DNA of 64,000 bases from Flavobacterium sp. WC2421 (GTDB lineage Bacteria; Bacteroidota; Bacteroidia; Flavobacteriales; Flavobacteriaceae), in contig NZ_CP162004.1 of assembly GCF_040822115.1 (NCBI RefSeq), positions 434,001 through 498,000 of the forward strand, in the 5' to 3' direction. The notes beneath the pieces are model-generated. The model did not search any database, was not told the DNA's origin, and worked only from the letters and a program-made list of their open reading frames with translations. Below, in pieces: positions 52,500-62,514 of the stretch (its first letter is position 1; every line of letters starts with the position of its first letter). The position numbers were made by a program, and so were the translations under genes.

Positions 52500-54824
52500 A
52501 TGAAAACAAACAATTTAGGTTATCCAAGAATAGGCAGCAACAGAGAATTAAAAAAAGCGAGTGAACTATACTGGTCTGGTAAAATCACAGCCGAAGAACT
52601 TATTTCTACAGGAAAAAACATCCGAAAAGAAAACTGGGCACTTCAATTTAATGCTGGAATTGATTTAATTCCGTCAAATGACTTCTCTTTTTACGATCAA
52701 GTACTTGATTTATCTTTAACGCTTGGCGTTATTCCCGAGCAGTATAAAGCTTTCGCAAAAGAGAATTCGGTGCTCGATTTATATTTTGCTATGGCAAGAG
52801 GCGCTCAAAAAGAAGGTCAAGATGTTGTAGCCATGGAAATGACCAAATGGTTTGATACTAATTACCATTATATTGTACCTGAATTTTCTAAAAATCAAGA
52901 ATTCGAATTGTTTTCAGAAAAAATTATTGACGAATACAAAGAGGCAAAAGCAGCAGGATTTCAAACTAAACCTGTAATTATAGGACCCGTTTCTTATTTA
53001 CTTCTTGGAAAAGAAAAGCAAGAAGGTTTTCATAGAATTGACCTCATCAATAAACTACTTCCTGTTTATTTTGACATTTTACAAAAATTACAAGAGGAAA
53101 AAGTAGAATATGTTCAGTTTGACGAACCTTTTTTGACTTTAAATCTAACGGATATTGAAAGAGCCGCATTAGTGTATGTGTATACTAAAATCAATGAAAA
53201 ATTCCCAAACATCAAAATCATTCTTGCCAACTATTTTGATTGCTTCGGAGAAAATTTAGCAACTGCTTTATCCCTTCCAGTTCATACTTTCCACTTGGAT
53301 TTAGTGCGTTGTGCATTGCAATTAGACGATATTCTAGAATCTAATTTATTAGCAAAAACAACTTCGCTTTCACTAGGAGTTATTGACGGTAGAAACATTT
53401 GGAAAAATGATTTCAAAAAATCGTTAGCACTAATCCAGAAAGCTACGGATGCTCTTGGAACTGACCGTATTTTTATTGCTCCATCTTGCTCTTTAATTCA
53501 TTCGCCATGTGACCTAGATTTAGAAACCAATGACGAAACGCTCACTCCAGAAATTAAACAATGGCTGGCTTTCGCCAAACAAAAAGTGGACGAGGTTGTT
53601 GTTCTAAGAAATTTAGCTTCGAACGAAATTACGGAGAACGATCAAGCTGTTTTTGAAGAAAATACATTGGCAAATAACAACAGAAAAAAAGCAACAATCA
53701 TTCACAATGAGGCTGTAAAAAACAGAGTTGCTAGTATTGTCGAAGAAGATTCGAGAAGAAAAAGCCCTTTTTCGGTGAGAAGACAACAACAAATTGACGC
53801 TTTACAATTACCGTTGTTCCCAACCACCACTATTGGTTCATTCCCACAAACTCCTGAAGTACGTAGCTGGAGAGCCAAATTTAAAAAAGGAGACTTATCA
53901 CAATTGGAATATGACGACCTTCTTCGAAAAGAAACCGAAGAAACCATCCGTTTTCAAGAAGAGTCTGGCATTGATGTTTTAGTACATGGTGAATTTGAGC
54001 GTAATGATATGGTGGAATATTTTGGAGAACAACTCGATGGATTTGCTTTTACAAAAAACGGTTGGGTTCAAAGCTACGGAAGTCGTTGTGTAAAACCACC
54101 CGTTATTTATGGTGATGTATCTCGTCCAAAACCTATGACAGTCAAATGGGCCGAGTTTGCACAATCCTTAACACCTAAATGGGTTAAAGGAATGCTTACA
54201 GGACCCGTAACTATCTTGCAATGGTCATTTGTACGTAATGACCAACCAAGATCAGAAACCTGTACACAAATTGCCTTAGCGATTCGTGATGAAGTGGTAG
54301 ATCTAGAAAATGCTGGAATCAAAATCATACAAATTGATGAACCAGCCATTAGAGAAGGATTGCCATTGCGCAAAGAAGAATGGGCGGCATACCTGGATTG
54401 GGCCGTAAAAGCTTTTAGAATTTCGGCAAGTGGTGTAAAAGATGACACTCAAATTCACACACATATGTGTTATAGTGAGTTCAATGATATCATTCAGAAT
54501 ATAGCCGATATGGATGCGGATGTGATTACAATAGAATGTTCCCGTTCCCAAATGGAATTACTAGACGCCTTTGCTTATTTCAAATACCCAAACGAGATTG
54601 GACCTGGCGTATATGACATTCATTCACCACGCGTTCCATCGAGTCAAGAAATGGTTCATTTATTAGAAAAAGCAGCTGCCGTGATACCTATTGATCAATT
54701 GTGGGTCAACCCCGACTGTGGTTTAAAAACACGCCATTGGGATGAAACCAAAAAAGCATTGATCGAAATGGTTGCCGCAGCTAAAAAAATGCGAATTGCC
54801 GTTACCAATACCGCCACTATTTAA
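52500..54824 (+). CDS. metE: Cobalamin-independent methionine synthase
   Basis: 774 residues. It transfers the methyl group of methyltetrahydrofolate-triglutamate to homocysteine. N-terminal MKTNNLGYPRIGSNRELKKA is standard. The zinc ligands are in HTHMCYSEF (His, Cys) and NPDCGLKTR (Cys), and PLFPTTTIGSFPQT opens the catalytic domain. It is likely controlled by the divergent Lrp-type regulator. ahcY in this window supplies homocysteine. Confidence 0.97.
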   Translation: MKTNNLGYPRIGSNRELKKASELYWSGKITAEELISTGKNIRKENWALQFNAGIDLIPSNDFSFYDQVLDLSLTLGVIPEQYKAFAKENSVLDLYFAMARGAQKEGQDVVAMEMTKWFDTNYHYIVPEFSKNQEFELFSEKIIDEYKEAKAAGFQTKPVIIGPVSYLLLGKEKQEGFHRIDLINKLLPVYFDILQKLQEEKVEYVQFDEPFLTLNLTDIERAALVYVYTKINEKFPNIKIILANYFDCFGENLATALSLPVHTFHLDLVRCALQLDDILESNLLAKTTSLSLGVIDGRNIWKNDFKKSLALIQKATDALGTDRIFIAPSCSLIHSPCDLDLETNDETLTPEIKQWLAFAKQKVDEVVVLRNLASNEITENDQAVFEENTLANNNRKKATIIHNEAVKNRVASIVEEDSRRKSPFSVRRQQQIDALQLPLFPTTTIGSFPQTPEVRSWRAKFKKGDLSQLEYDDLLRKETEETIRFQEESGIDVLVHGEFERNDMVEYFGEQLDGFAFTKNGWVQSYGSRCVKPPVIYGDVSRPKPMTVKWAEFAQSLTPKWVKGMLTGPVTILQWSFVRNDQPRSETCTQIALAIRDEVVDLENAGIKIIQIDEPAIREGLPLRKEEWAAYLDWAVKAFRISASGVKDDTQIHTHMCYSEFNDIIQNIADMDADVITIECSRSQMELLDAFAYFKYPNEIGPGVYDIHSPRVPSSQEMVHLLEKAAAVIPIDQLWVNPDCGLKTRHWDETKKALIEMVAAAKKMRIAVTNTATI

Positions 54825-54832
54825 TTGAAAGC

Positions 54833-54868
54833 AAAAACCCTAGTGTCTCATACGCACTAGGGTTTTTT
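54833..54868. terminator. Bidirectional terminator after metE
   Basis: AAAAACCCTAGTG and CACTAGGGTTTTTT form a 13-bp stem with a 9-base loop. Confidence 0.92.
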
Positions 54869-54870
54869 GA

Positions 54871-55371
54871 TTATTCGGCTCTACCAAATTCTTCTGGATG
54901 ATTAAAGTACTGTATGCTTTTCGCTAATTTCCTTTTCTTAACTACATAAGTCCCTGAAAAGCGATCATGCCATCCCCAAGAAACGGATCCTAAGTAGGAC
55001 AAGCCCTCAAAAGGGATAAAACGACAAATAGTTCGAATAAAAATCATATCGATTGTAGGCTTTAAACCATCACTTTTAACCACGATAGTTCTGGTAACTA
55101 ATTTAGCTAGTGTTCTTGAGAAATAAACCTCGGTTAAAAAATAATAAAGAAACAGTATTAACAAGCCATAGGATAAAATTGCGGCCCAACTTAGGGTTTC
55201 AACCCAATCAGAGACCGTAAATTTATTAGCAACATCGGCTATCAAAATAATGGATGTCCCTACGCTTAAAATAATAATATAAATGAAAAGTAAGTCAAGT
55301 AGTAGATTCAAGAAACGCTGCCCTTGACTAGCAAGCAAATGATCTGTAATTGTAAATGTTTTATTTTTCAT
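54871..55371 (-). CDS. RDD family membrane protein
   Basis: 166 residues with three hydrophobic segments (about 22-45, 60-82, and a weaker one near 85-105). The RDD pattern is seen as QRFLNLLLDLLFIYI near the N-terminus and TLAKLVTRTIVV in the middle. The function of the family is unclear; some members are Na+/H+ antiporters. The gene is single, ending against the metE terminator. Confidence 0.85.
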   Translation of the reverse strand: MKNKTFTITDHLLASQGQRFLNLLLDLLFIYIIILSVGTSIILIADVANKFTVSDWVETLSWAAILSYGLLILFLYYFLTEVYFSRTLAKLVTRTIVVKSDGLKPTIDMIFIRTICRFIPFEGLSYLGSVSWGWHDRFSGTYVVKKRKLAKSIQYFNHPEEFGRAE

Positions 55372-55604
55372 AATTGCTTTTTTTAAGAATTTAAAAAAGA
55401 ATTTTAATAAACCATAACCTACTCAAATATAGTGAATTATTCTTAAAATATTAATCAGAATATTCACGATTATGAAGTATAATCAATCTATTTTATAAAA
55501 AATAAAGAATAGGCAGAACAAAAAAAAGCTACCTAAAAAGGCAACTCTGTATTTTAAAATATAATCCTCGATCTAGCAAAAGCCAACACGAGTTAGTCTT
55601 CAAT

Positions 55605-55796
55605 TCATTTTTTAAACACATCCATGAAAAAACTGTCGGCAATAAAAAGACGATTGCATTCTATAAAAAAGGCTAAAATAAATATCTCGATATTACTAGC
55701 TTGTTTTGAATAAACAATCAATTCATTAGTACAAGTAGCATAAAATAAATGTATCATTTTTTTGCTTATTTCCTTAGTTTTTTCAATTGCTCTCAT
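55605..55796 (-). CDS. Small hypothetical protein, 63 residues
   Basis: The frame is open from 55841, but a minus-strand TATATTTG box at 55824-55817 lies inside that longer version, so the ATG at 55796 (MRAIEKTKEISKKMIH) is the better start. I do not recognise a family. The protein has a charged N-terminal helix and a hydrophobic centre (IEIFILAFFIE). It is isolated in an AT-rich stretch, and I see nothing else between 55372 and 55604. Confidence 0.45.
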   Translation of the reverse strand: MRAIEKTKEISKKMIHLFYATCTNELIVYSKQASNIEIFILAFFIECNRLFIADSFFMDVFKK

Positions 55797-55940
55797 AATT
55801 CTGCCATTTGATATTACAAATATACCTCCTATGCAGCTCAATCATTTTATAGAATTATTTGTTAGTTTTATATAATTATACCTCACAAAAAGAACGGTTT
55901 AGCTTTTTGAGTTGCAATTAAAAACCGAAATAACTCCAAA

Positions 55941-55976
55941 TAAAGAGCAGCTATCAAAATTGATAGCTGCTCTTTA
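55941..55976 (-). terminator. Perfect 16-bp hairpin after the NYN gene
   Basis: TAAAGAGCAGCTATCA and its exact reverse complement, separated by AAAT, lie 3 bases beyond the NYN stop. The T-run is short, so it may act more as an RNA-stabilising end. Confidence 0.75.
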
Positions 55977-55978
55977 TA

Positions 55979-56617
55979 TTATGACCAATGTTTTGGCTTT
56001 TTCAAAACATATCCATCTTTCTTTATAACTTCTAGTTGAAATTGACTATCTACAAGTTTTTTTCGACCAATAGTTAATGACCCTTTTGCAACCAATGAAA
56101 CAGATTGATTATGCCTTTTTGGTGGAAAAGCAGCAAAAACTCTTTTGTTCTTAAAAATTTCATGTACTGCTCTCATTGGAGGAACTAAATCACTATCGCC
56201 AGAAATCAACATTGCCATATCATATTTATCTTGATAAGCGTCAATCAAAATTTGTGTTGCAATATTAACATCAGTCATTTTCTCGTTAAATTTAGGCCAA
56301 ACATTTTGACATCTTTTACATTCAATTTTATCAGACTGATAATTTCCAAAAAAAATATTAACGTCGATAGCCTCAAGTGCTTCAATGTATGTATTTTGTC
56401 TTTTCTGCTTTTCAGGATTATTACTTACCCTACTAGTAAAATACTTAACCTCTACTAAAACCTGATTAGATTGCAATAAATTATTAGACAAAAGAATCAA
56501 ATCCAGCCACTTACAATAATCAAGCCCAGCTTCTAACATCCCAAAATATAAGTTAAAACCATCTATATAAACGATAACTCTTTCTTTTTTTGTTAAAACA
56601 TTTGTTTCACTCATCAT
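55979..56617 (-). CDS. NYN (PIN-like) domain ribonuclease, LabA/DUF88 type
   Basis: 212 residues. NYN-fold acidic residues appear in VIVYIDGFNLYFG (near 14-27), in the conserved TDVNIATQILIDAY block and in SGDSDLVPP. A CKRC pair near residue 100 may bind zinc. NYN proteins are metal-dependent ribonucleases. No toxin-antitoxin partner or defence gene adjoins it. A candidate small RNA is transcribed divergently from within 30 bases of its start. Confidence 0.85.
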   Translation of the reverse strand: MMSETNVLTKKERVIVYIDGFNLYFGMLEAGLDYCKWLDLILLSNNLLQSNQVLVEVKYFTSRVSNNPEKQKRQNTYIEALEAIDVNIFFGNYQSDKIECKRCQNVWPKFNEKMTDVNIATQILIDAYQDKYDMAMLISGDSDLVPPMRAVHEIFKNKRVFAAFPPKRHNQSVSLVAKGSLTIGRKKLVDSQFQLEVIKKDGYVLKKPKHWS

Positions 56618-56633
56618 TTTTTACTTATATTTG
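56602..56633 (+). promoter_or_regulatory. Promoter of candidate small RNA
   Basis: TTG at 56602-56604, 21 bases, TATATTTG at 56626-56633: a full Bacteroidota promoter pointing away from the NYN gene, with no coding region in front of it. Confidence 0.65.
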
Positions 56634-56639
56634 CAACAC

Positions 56640-56700
56640 ATAAACAACACTAAAGATAGCATCTTTAGTCCGACGCCTCTCTTGAGGCGTTTCTTTTTTT
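56640..56700 (+). ncRNA. Candidate small RNA of about 60 nt
   Basis: It starts just after a consensus promoter. It contains a perfect 8-bp hairpin (CTAAAGAT / ATCTTTAG, 56650-56668) and a terminator hairpin (ACGCCTC / GAGGCGT, 56673-56690) followed by TTCTTTTTTT. No open reading frame fits. The next plus-strand gene is over 4.8 kb away, so this cannot be a leader. I do not recognise the family. Confidence 0.6.
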
Positions 56701-56768
56701 ATACCCATAGTAATCTTATCAATTTCTCACAATAAGAATTGATGAAATCACATTTAAAATACATAAAG

Positions 56769-56810
56769 AACCCTTGCAATTAAATACTAATAAGCAAGGG
56801 TTTTGTTTTT
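56769..56810. terminator. Terminator near the end of nrdA
   Basis: AACCCTTGC and GCAAGGGTT arms with T-rich sequence on the plus side. On the minus strand it follows the nrdA stop by about 13 bases. Confidence 0.75.
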
Positions 56811-56822
56811 TATAACTAAATA

Positions 56823-59240
56823 TTAACTACCACACATTTCACAATCGTCTGGACCTGCATTTTTAGCCAGTTCAATCATTGCTCTGTATTCCTCGGCACT
56901 CATGGCCGCTGGTTCTACTGCTTCCACTGCAATTGCAACTTCTTGTTCTTTAATTTCTATTGGTTCTGTTTTTTTATCGTTGTTCAATGTAAATTTAATC
57001 GCATCCACTGCCGCTTTCGTTCTTAAATAATACATTCCTGTTTTCAATCCAGATTGCCATGCATAGAAATGCATAGAAGTCAATTTAGAATAGTTAGCAT
57101 TTTGCATAAACAAGTTCAATGATTGAGATTGATCTACAAAATAACCACGTTGACGTGACATATCTATAATATCTTTCATTGACATTTCCCAAACAGTTTT
57201 ATACAGTTCTTTCAAATCTTGCGGAATGTTTAAGTCCTGAACTGAACCGTTATTACGCATCAATTCTTGTTTCAACGTTTCGTTCCATAAACCACGTTCT
57301 ACTAAGTCATGTAACAAATGTTTGTTCACTACAATAAACTCACCCGAAAGTACTCTTCTAGTATAAATATTAGACGTATAAGGTTCAAATGCTTCATTGT
57401 TACCTAAGATTTGTGAAGTAGAAGCTGTTGGCATAGGCGCTACCAATAAAGAGTTACGAACTCCATGTTCAACCACTTCTTTTCTTAAAGAACCCCAATC
57501 CCAACGACCAGATAGTTCTTCATCTTTCATTCCCCACAAATTGTGTTGGAATTCTCCTTGAGAAATTGGTGACCCTTTGAAAGTAGAATACGGCCCTTCT
57601 TCTTTGGCCATTTCCATTGAAGCCGTTACAGCTGCAAAATATAAAGTTTCAAAAATTTCTTGGTTTAGTTTTTTAGCCTCATCAGATGTAAAAGGCAAAC
57701 GCAACATAATAAAAGCATCCGCTAATCCTTGTACTCCAAGACCAATTGGTCTATGACGCATATTAGAGTTTTTAGCCTCTTCAACAGGATAATAATTTCT
57801 ATCAATTACCTTATTCAAGTTTCTAGTTACCCGTTTGGTTACTTTGTATAAAGCATCGTGATCAAATTTTCCATTCTCAACAAACATGGGCAATGAAAGT
57901 GAAGCTAGGTTACAAACCGCTACCTCATCTGGAGAGGTGTACTCCATAATCTCCGTACACAAGTTAGACGAACGAATCGTTCCTAAATTCTTTTGGTTTG
58001 ATTTACGGTTAGCTGCATCTTTATATAACATGTATGGCGTTCCAGTCTCGATTTGAGATTCTAGAATTTTCTCCCACAATTCATGCGCTTTGATCGTTTT
58101 TCTACCTTTACCTGCTTTTTCATAATCCGTGTACATTTTTTCAAATTCTTCACCATACACATCATACAATCCTGGACATTCGTTTGGACACATTAAAGTC
58201 CAATTCCCGTCTTCTTGTACACGCTTCATGAATAAATCTGAAGTCCACATCGCAAAGAATAAATCTCTAGCACGCATTTCTTCTTTTCCAGTATTCTTTT
58301 TCAAGTCTAAGAAGTCAAAGATATCCGCATGCCACGTTTCGATATAAATAGCAAAACTTCCTTTACGTTTTCCTCCACCTTGATCTACATAACGTGCTGT
58401 ATCATTAAACACACGCAACATAGGAACAATCCCGTTTGACGTTCCGTTAGTACCACGTATATAAGAACCTGTCGCACGAACATTATGAATAGAAAGACCT
58501 ACTCCACCTGCTGATTGAGAAATTTTTGCCGTTTGTTTCAACGTATCATAAATTCCATCAATACTATCATCTTGCATAGCCAAAAGGAAACAAGAAGACA
58601 TTTGTGGTTTTGGAGTTCCTGAATTAAACAAGGTTGGCGTAGCATGTGTAAAGAACTTTTTAGACATTAAGTCATACGTTTCTAAAACAGAATCTAAATC
58701 ATCCAAGTGAATCCCCACAGAAACACGCATCAACATATGTTGTGGTCGCTCTACAATTTTCCCGTTTATTTTAAGCAAATAAGAACGTTCTAATGTTTTG
58801 AAACCAAAATAATCGTAGTTAAAATCTCTATTGTATATAATATGTGAATTTAAAAATTCAGCATTTTCTTGAATTACTTTATGTACTTCTTCTGATAATA
58901 ATGGTGCTTTTTGACCATTTCTTGGATTTACATAATGAAACATTTCGTTCATCGTTTCTGAGAACGATTTGTTGGTATTCGAATGTAAATTTGAAATGGC
59001 AATTCGAGCCGCTAATTGAGCATAATCAGGGTGTGCGATAGTCATTGACGCTGCTGTTTCAGCTGCCAAATTATCCAATTCTGATGTCGAAACCCCATCG
59101 TAAAGTCCTTCAATAACACGCATTGCCACTTTCACAGCATCTACCAAATCATTTAAACCATAGCATAACTTTTTAATTCTATCCGTGATTTTGTCAAACA
59201 TTACTGGTTCTTTGTGACCATCTCTTTTAATTACATACAT
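56823..59240 (-). CDS. nrdA: Ribonucleoside-diphosphate reductase, alpha subunit
   Basis: 805 residues of class Ia reductase. There is an N-terminal ATP-cone ([16 protein letters not shown], about 3-95), substrate-site blocks [16 protein letters not shown] and [22 protein letters not shown], and the C-terminal redox pair CEMCGS. It reduces ribonucleotides to deoxyribonucleotides, with activity set by dATP at the cone. It is transcribed after nrdB across a gap holding repeat copy C. Confidence 0.97.
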   Translation of the reverse strand: MYVIKRDGHKEPVMFDKITDRIKKLCYGLNDLVDAVKVAMRVIEGLYDGVSTSELDNLAAETAASMTIAHPDYAQLAARIAISNLHSNTNKSFSETMNEMFHYVNPRNGQKAPLLSEEVHKVIQENAEFLNSHIIYNRDFNYDYFGFKTLERSYLLKINGKIVERPQHMLMRVSVGIHLDDLDSVLETYDLMSKKFFTHATPTLFNSGTPKPQMSSCFLLAMQDDSIDGIYDTLKQTAKISQSAGGVGLSIHNVRATGSYIRGTNGTSNGIVPMLRVFNDTARYVDQGGGKRKGSFAIYIETWHADIFDFLDLKKNTGKEEMRARDLFFAMWTSDLFMKRVQEDGNWTLMCPNECPGLYDVYGEEFEKMYTDYEKAGKGRKTIKAHELWEKILESQIETGTPYMLYKDAANRKSNQKNLGTIRSSNLCTEIMEYTSPDEVAVCNLASLSLPMFVENGKFDHDALYKVTKRVTRNLNKVIDRNYYPVEEAKNSNMRHRPIGLGVQGLADAFIMLRLPFTSDEAKKLNQEIFETLYFAAVTASMEMAKEEGPYSTFKGSPISQGEFQHNLWGMKDEELSGRWDWGSLRKEVVEHGVRNSLLVAPMPTASTSQILGNNEAFEPYTSNIYTRRVLSGEFIVVNKHLLHDLVERGLWNETLKQELMRNNGSVQDLNIPQDLKELYKTVWEMSMKDIIDMSRQRGYFVDQSQSLNLFMQNANYSKLTSMHFYAWQSGLKTGMYYLRTKAAVDAIKFTLNNDKKTEPIEIKEQEVAIAVEAVEPAAMSAEEYRAMIELAKNAGPDDCEMCGS

Positions 59241-59307
59241 AAGCTCAATTGTTTTTTAAAAAACAGAAAATCCCTTTTCTATTTTTTGGGTATTTGTTAA
59301 TTTTTTT

Positions 59308-59390
59308 TGGGAAGCTAATCCCGCTCTCATTCCTATCTTTGTGTTTTTTAAAGAAAAAAACACAAAGGATATTCCCTTCCATCGGGGCTA
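59308..59390 (-). repeat. Dispersed hairpin-border element, copy C
   Basis: On the minus strand TAGCCCCGATGGAAGGGAAT then ATCC, a stem CTTTGTGTTTTTTT/AAAAAACACAAAG, then GATAGGAATGAGAGCGGGAT and TAGCTTCCC. It lies inside the nrdB-nrdA operon, the only copy clearly between two co-directional genes of one pathway. Confidence 0.78.
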
Positions 59391-59419
59391 GGTGCCACCG
59401 GTAACCTAAAAGCTAATTT

Positions 59420-60397
59420 CTAAAAATCAGCATCAAAAGATATTTTTTGAGCATCACCATCCGTGTTCATCACACCTGATTTTTGATATTCAGCCACTTT
59501 CTTTTCGAAGAAATTGGTTTTCCCTTGCAATGAAATCATATCCATAAAATCAAAAGGATTTGTAGTATTGTATTCTCTTTCACAACCTAATTCCACCAAT
59601 AATCTATCAGCCACAAACTCTAAATATTGAGTCATCAATACGGCATTCATCCCTATCAAACTTACAGGAAGTGATTCTGTAATAAATTCTCTTTCGATGT
59701 TTAACGCATCTACAATAATACTTCTAATTCTTTCTTTTGGCACTTTATTCACCAAGTGATGGTTGTGTAAATGCACTGCAAAATCACAATGAACTCCTTC
59801 GTCACGAGAAATCAACTCATTAGAAAAAGTTAATCCAGGCATTAATCCACGTTTTTTCAACCAGTAAATAGAACAAAATGCTCCCGAGAAGAAAATCCCT
59901 TCTACCGCTGCAAAAGCAATTAATCGTTCTGCAAACGAATCCGATTCAATCCATTGTAAAGCCCAATCTGCTTTTTTCTTAATGGCAGGGAAAACTTCTA
60001 ATGCATTAAACAATTCATCTTTCTCAGCTTCATCTTTTACATAAGTATCAATTAATAAAGAATACGTTTCACTATGAATATTCTCCATCATGATTTGAAA
60101 ACCATAAAAGAATTTTGCTTCCGCATATTGTACTTCGTTTACAAAATTTTCAGCTAAATTTTCATTTACGATACCATCTGAAGCAGCAAAAAAAGCTAAG
60201 ATATGTTTTACAAAATAACGCTCGTCATCAGAAAGTTTATTATTCCAGTCATTTAAATCTTGAGATAGATCTATTTCTTCAGCTGTCCAAAAACTAGCTT
60301 CCATACTTTTATAAAATTCCCATATATCATGGTGCTTGATAGGAAAAATTACGAAACGATTTTTATTCTCTTGTAATATTGGTTCAATTTGCGACAT
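59420..60397 (-). CDS. nrdB: Ribonucleoside-diphosphate reductase, beta subunit
   Basis: 325 residues of a class Ia radical-generating subunit. Iron-ligand helices are seen ([56 protein letters not shown]), with the radical tyrosine in the [12 protein letters not shown] region. The first gene of nrdB-nrdA. A DnaA-type box overlaps its likely promoter. Confidence 0.96.
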   Translation of the reverse strand: MSQIEPILQENKNRFVIFPIKHHDIWEFYKSMEASFWTAEEIDLSQDLNDWNNKLSDDERYFVKHILAFFAASDGIVNENLAENFVNEVQYAEAKFFYGFQIMMENIHSETYSLLIDTYVKDEAEKDELFNALEVFPAIKKKADWALQWIESDSFAERLIAFAAVEGIFFSGAFCSIYWLKKRGLMPGLTFSNELISRDEGVHCDFAVHLHNHHLVNKVPKERIRSIIVDALNIEREFITESLPVSLIGMNAVLMTQYLEFVADRLLVELGCEREYNTTNPFDFMDMISLQGKTNFFEKKVAEYQKSGVMNTDGDAQKISFDADF

Positions 60398-60473
60398 TGT
60401 AGTTGTTTATTTTTTGAAAATTTATGTATTCCGTGGATTACAAAGATTGGAAAATATTGCCATTATTAAAAGC

Positions 60474-60487
60474 CAAACTTATCCACA
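60474..60487 (-). promoter_or_regulatory. nrdB promoter element overlapping a DnaA box
   Basis: The minus strand has TAAGTTTG (60481-60474, fits TAnnTTTG). The plus strand has a perfect TTATCCACA (60479-60487) overlapping it by three bases. In the rest of the 343-base gap (60398-60740) I see only AT-rich sequence and a weaker, diverged box near 60432. Confidence 0.5.
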
Positions 60488-60740
60488 ATCGGCACTAGTT
60501 TTTAACAAACATAAAAATTAGGATTCTTTTTTGACGTAAATACAATTGACTGAAAAACAGTATTTTAAAAATTTAAAAGTGTCGTTAAGCACCGTAATAC
60601 ATAGGATTTTTAAAATCCAAATACAATGATTTAACAATGTTTTTTTGTTAAATTTTTTCCTTCCAAATAAAAATTAATAGACAATTTGTTTCGGATAATC
60701 GAATCGAAAACAAAATACTTTAATCTAAGATGCAAATGAA

Positions 60741-61307
60741 TTAAAGTTTCATCTCAAGAGCCACTTTTTCAAGCTCTAAATACCAATCCTCACCAAATTT
60801 TCGAACTAAAGCCTCTTTTACAAATTTATAAACAGGTACTTCAAGCTCTTGACCTAGTGAACAGGCTGGATCACAAATATCCCATTTGTCATAATTAACA
60901 GCGGCAAATTCAGTAAAATCTTTTACACGTATTGGATACAAATGACAAGAAACAGGTTTTTTCCAGTCAATTATTCCTTGATTGTAGGCTTGTTCAATAC
61001 CACAAAGTGCCGTTTTACCATCAAAAATAACATAAGCACAATCTTTATTGTCAATCAGTGGCGTTTCAAGATCACCATCTGTTCCTTTTACCCAAACTCC
61101 TTGTGCCTCAATAGCTTCAATTCCTTGTTTACGAAGAAATGGTTTTACTTTTGGATAGATTTCTTCCAGAATTTTTGTCTCCTCTAAACTTAGTGGTGCA
61201 CCAGCATCTCCATCTACACAACAAGCGCCCTTACAAGCAGACAAATTGCAAACAAAATCTTTACTTAATATATCTTCTGAGACGATGGTTTTTCCTAACT
61301 GAAACAT
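60741..61307 (-). CDS. DUF3109 cysteine-cluster protein
   Basis: 188 residues. The start [20 protein letters not shown] was preferred over an upstream ATG at 61364. There are many cysteines: [11 protein letters not shown] near the N-terminus, then single Cys in [21 protein letters not shown], and a last pair in CDPACSLG. The pattern fits the DUF3109/YkgJ-like group, thought to bind a metal or Fe-S cluster. No function is established. It stands alone. Confidence 0.85.
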   Translation of the reverse strand: MFQLGKTIVSEDILSKDFVCNLSACKGACCVDGDAGAPLSLEETKILEEIYPKVKPFLRKQGIEAIEAQGVWVKGTDGDLETPLIDNKDCAYVIFDGKTALCGIEQAYNQGIIDWKKPVSCHLYPIRVKDFTEFAAVNYDKWDICDPACSLGQELEVPVYKFVKEALVRKFGEDWYLELEKVALEMKL

Positions 61308-61567
61308 GCTTTTTTTTATAACTATTGAGAATGCAAAGGTAGCATTAAAGTAATCAAGTTGCAAAGGAAAGCGTCATAAGCAATAAAACCACTGCGGTTT
61401 AAACCACTATTATTAAAGACCATAAATAAACCCGTACAGCAACTCTGTTTTTTATTTAGGAACAATTTCTTTTTTTAACACAAATAGTTCATTTTTAATC
61501 AATTTACATCAAAAAAAGAGAGAGAAATAGCTATCTCCGTAAAGCATTTAAAAATCAAAAATAATTG

Positions 61568-61575
61568 TACTTTTG
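61568..61575 (+). promoter_or_regulatory. -7 element of marC
   Basis: TACTTTTG fits TAnnTTTG, 21 bases before the ATG at 61597. No -33 TTG seen. Confidence 0.55.
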
Positions 61576-61596
61576 TGCCCATAAAAAATTAAAAAA

Positions 61597-62178
61597 ATGT
61601 TTGAGTTAAGTTGGAAAGAAATTGCTACCGTTGGAATGGTATTGTTTGCCGTAATTGATATTTTAGGAAGCATTCCTATTATTGTTGATTTACGTACTAA
61701 AGTAGGGCATATCCAGTCTGAGAAAGCCACTATTGTAGCCATGATCATTATGATTCTATTTCTTTTTGCTGGAGAAGAATTGCTAAACATAATTGGAATT
61801 GATGTCAATTCATTTGCAGTGGCTGGTTCTTTTGTATTATTTTTTCTAGCTTTAGAAATGATTTTAGGTATTCGTTTATATAAGGACGAAGAGGAATCTA
61901 CAACTGCTTCAATCGTTCCCATTGCCTTCCCATTAATTGCTGGCGCTGGAACCATGACCACTTTGTTATCCTTAAAATCTCAATACCATACAATCAACAT
62001 CATTATTGCCATTTTACTCAATATGATCGTCGTTTACCTAGTTTTAAAATCATCTTCAAAAATCGAGCAAATGCTTGGAAAATCTGGCTTAGGTGTCATC
62101 AGAAAAGTTTTTGGAGTTGTTTTGCTGGCAATTGCTGTTAAATTATTCGGCGCTAATGTTAAAGGTTTGTTTGTCTAA
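61597..62178 (+). CDS. MarC family integral membrane protein
   Basis: 193 residues, six hydrophobic segments. Family blocks are FAVIDILGSIPIIVDL near the N-terminus and IAFPLIAGAGTMTTLLSL in the middle. MarC proteins were once linked to multiple antibiotic resistance but their transport role is unproven. The three plus-strand genes that follow may share its transcript. Confidence 0.9.
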   Translation: MFELSWKEIATVGMVLFAVIDILGSIPIIVDLRTKVGHIQSEKATIVAMIIMILFLFAGEELLNIIGIDVNSFAVAGSFVLFFLALEMILGIRLYKDEEESTTASIVPIAFPLIAGAGTMTTLLSLKSQYHTINIIIAILLNMIVVYLVLKSSSKIEQMLGKSGLGVIRKVFGVVLLAIAVKLFGANVKGLFV

Positions 62179-62305
62179 TATTTTTTTTTATAAATTTACC
62201 CCCTAATGTACTCTGTAAATATAATCTGATTTTTAAGAGAAAAACATTTTTTAAAAAGAACACTCTCAATATTTTTTATATTTTCGGAACAAAAAAAAAA
62301 ACATT

Positions 62306-62509
62306 ATGAAAATCTTTACTAACATATTAGTGTTTCTAGCATTGGCACTTATTGTTTTCAATATTACTTTGTTAGACTTCAAACACCCGTTTCAAGGAGA
62401 TAGCGTAGTTGCTTTCATAGGAATTGCCGCTTCGTTTTGTGCTGTATTAATTCTTTTAATTTTTAGAATGTCTAAAAAGATAGAAGAAAAAATGAATGAT
62501 AAGTTATAA
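62306..62509 (+). CDS. Small membrane protein, 67 residues
   Basis: Two hydrophobic segments (about 5-22 and 33-53) and a charged C-terminal tail (SKKIEEKMNDK). I do not recognise the family. It is five bases upstream of the flavoprotein gene, so the two are likely co-translated. A 127-base gap separates it from marC, with no clear terminator. Confidence 0.7.
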   Translation: MKIFTNILVFLALALIVFNITLLDFKHPFQGDSVVAFIGIAASFCAVLILLIFRMSKKIEEKMNDKL

Positions 62510-62514
62510 CACCT

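Noticed and set aside
55605-55841. 78-residue version of the small hypothetical protein
   Set aside because: A TATATTTG promoter box lies within the extra N-terminal part; the 63-residue version from 55796 is preferred.
61548-61961. 137-residue minus-strand open frame over marC
   Set aside because: It is antisense to a conserved membrane protein, with no supporting signal.
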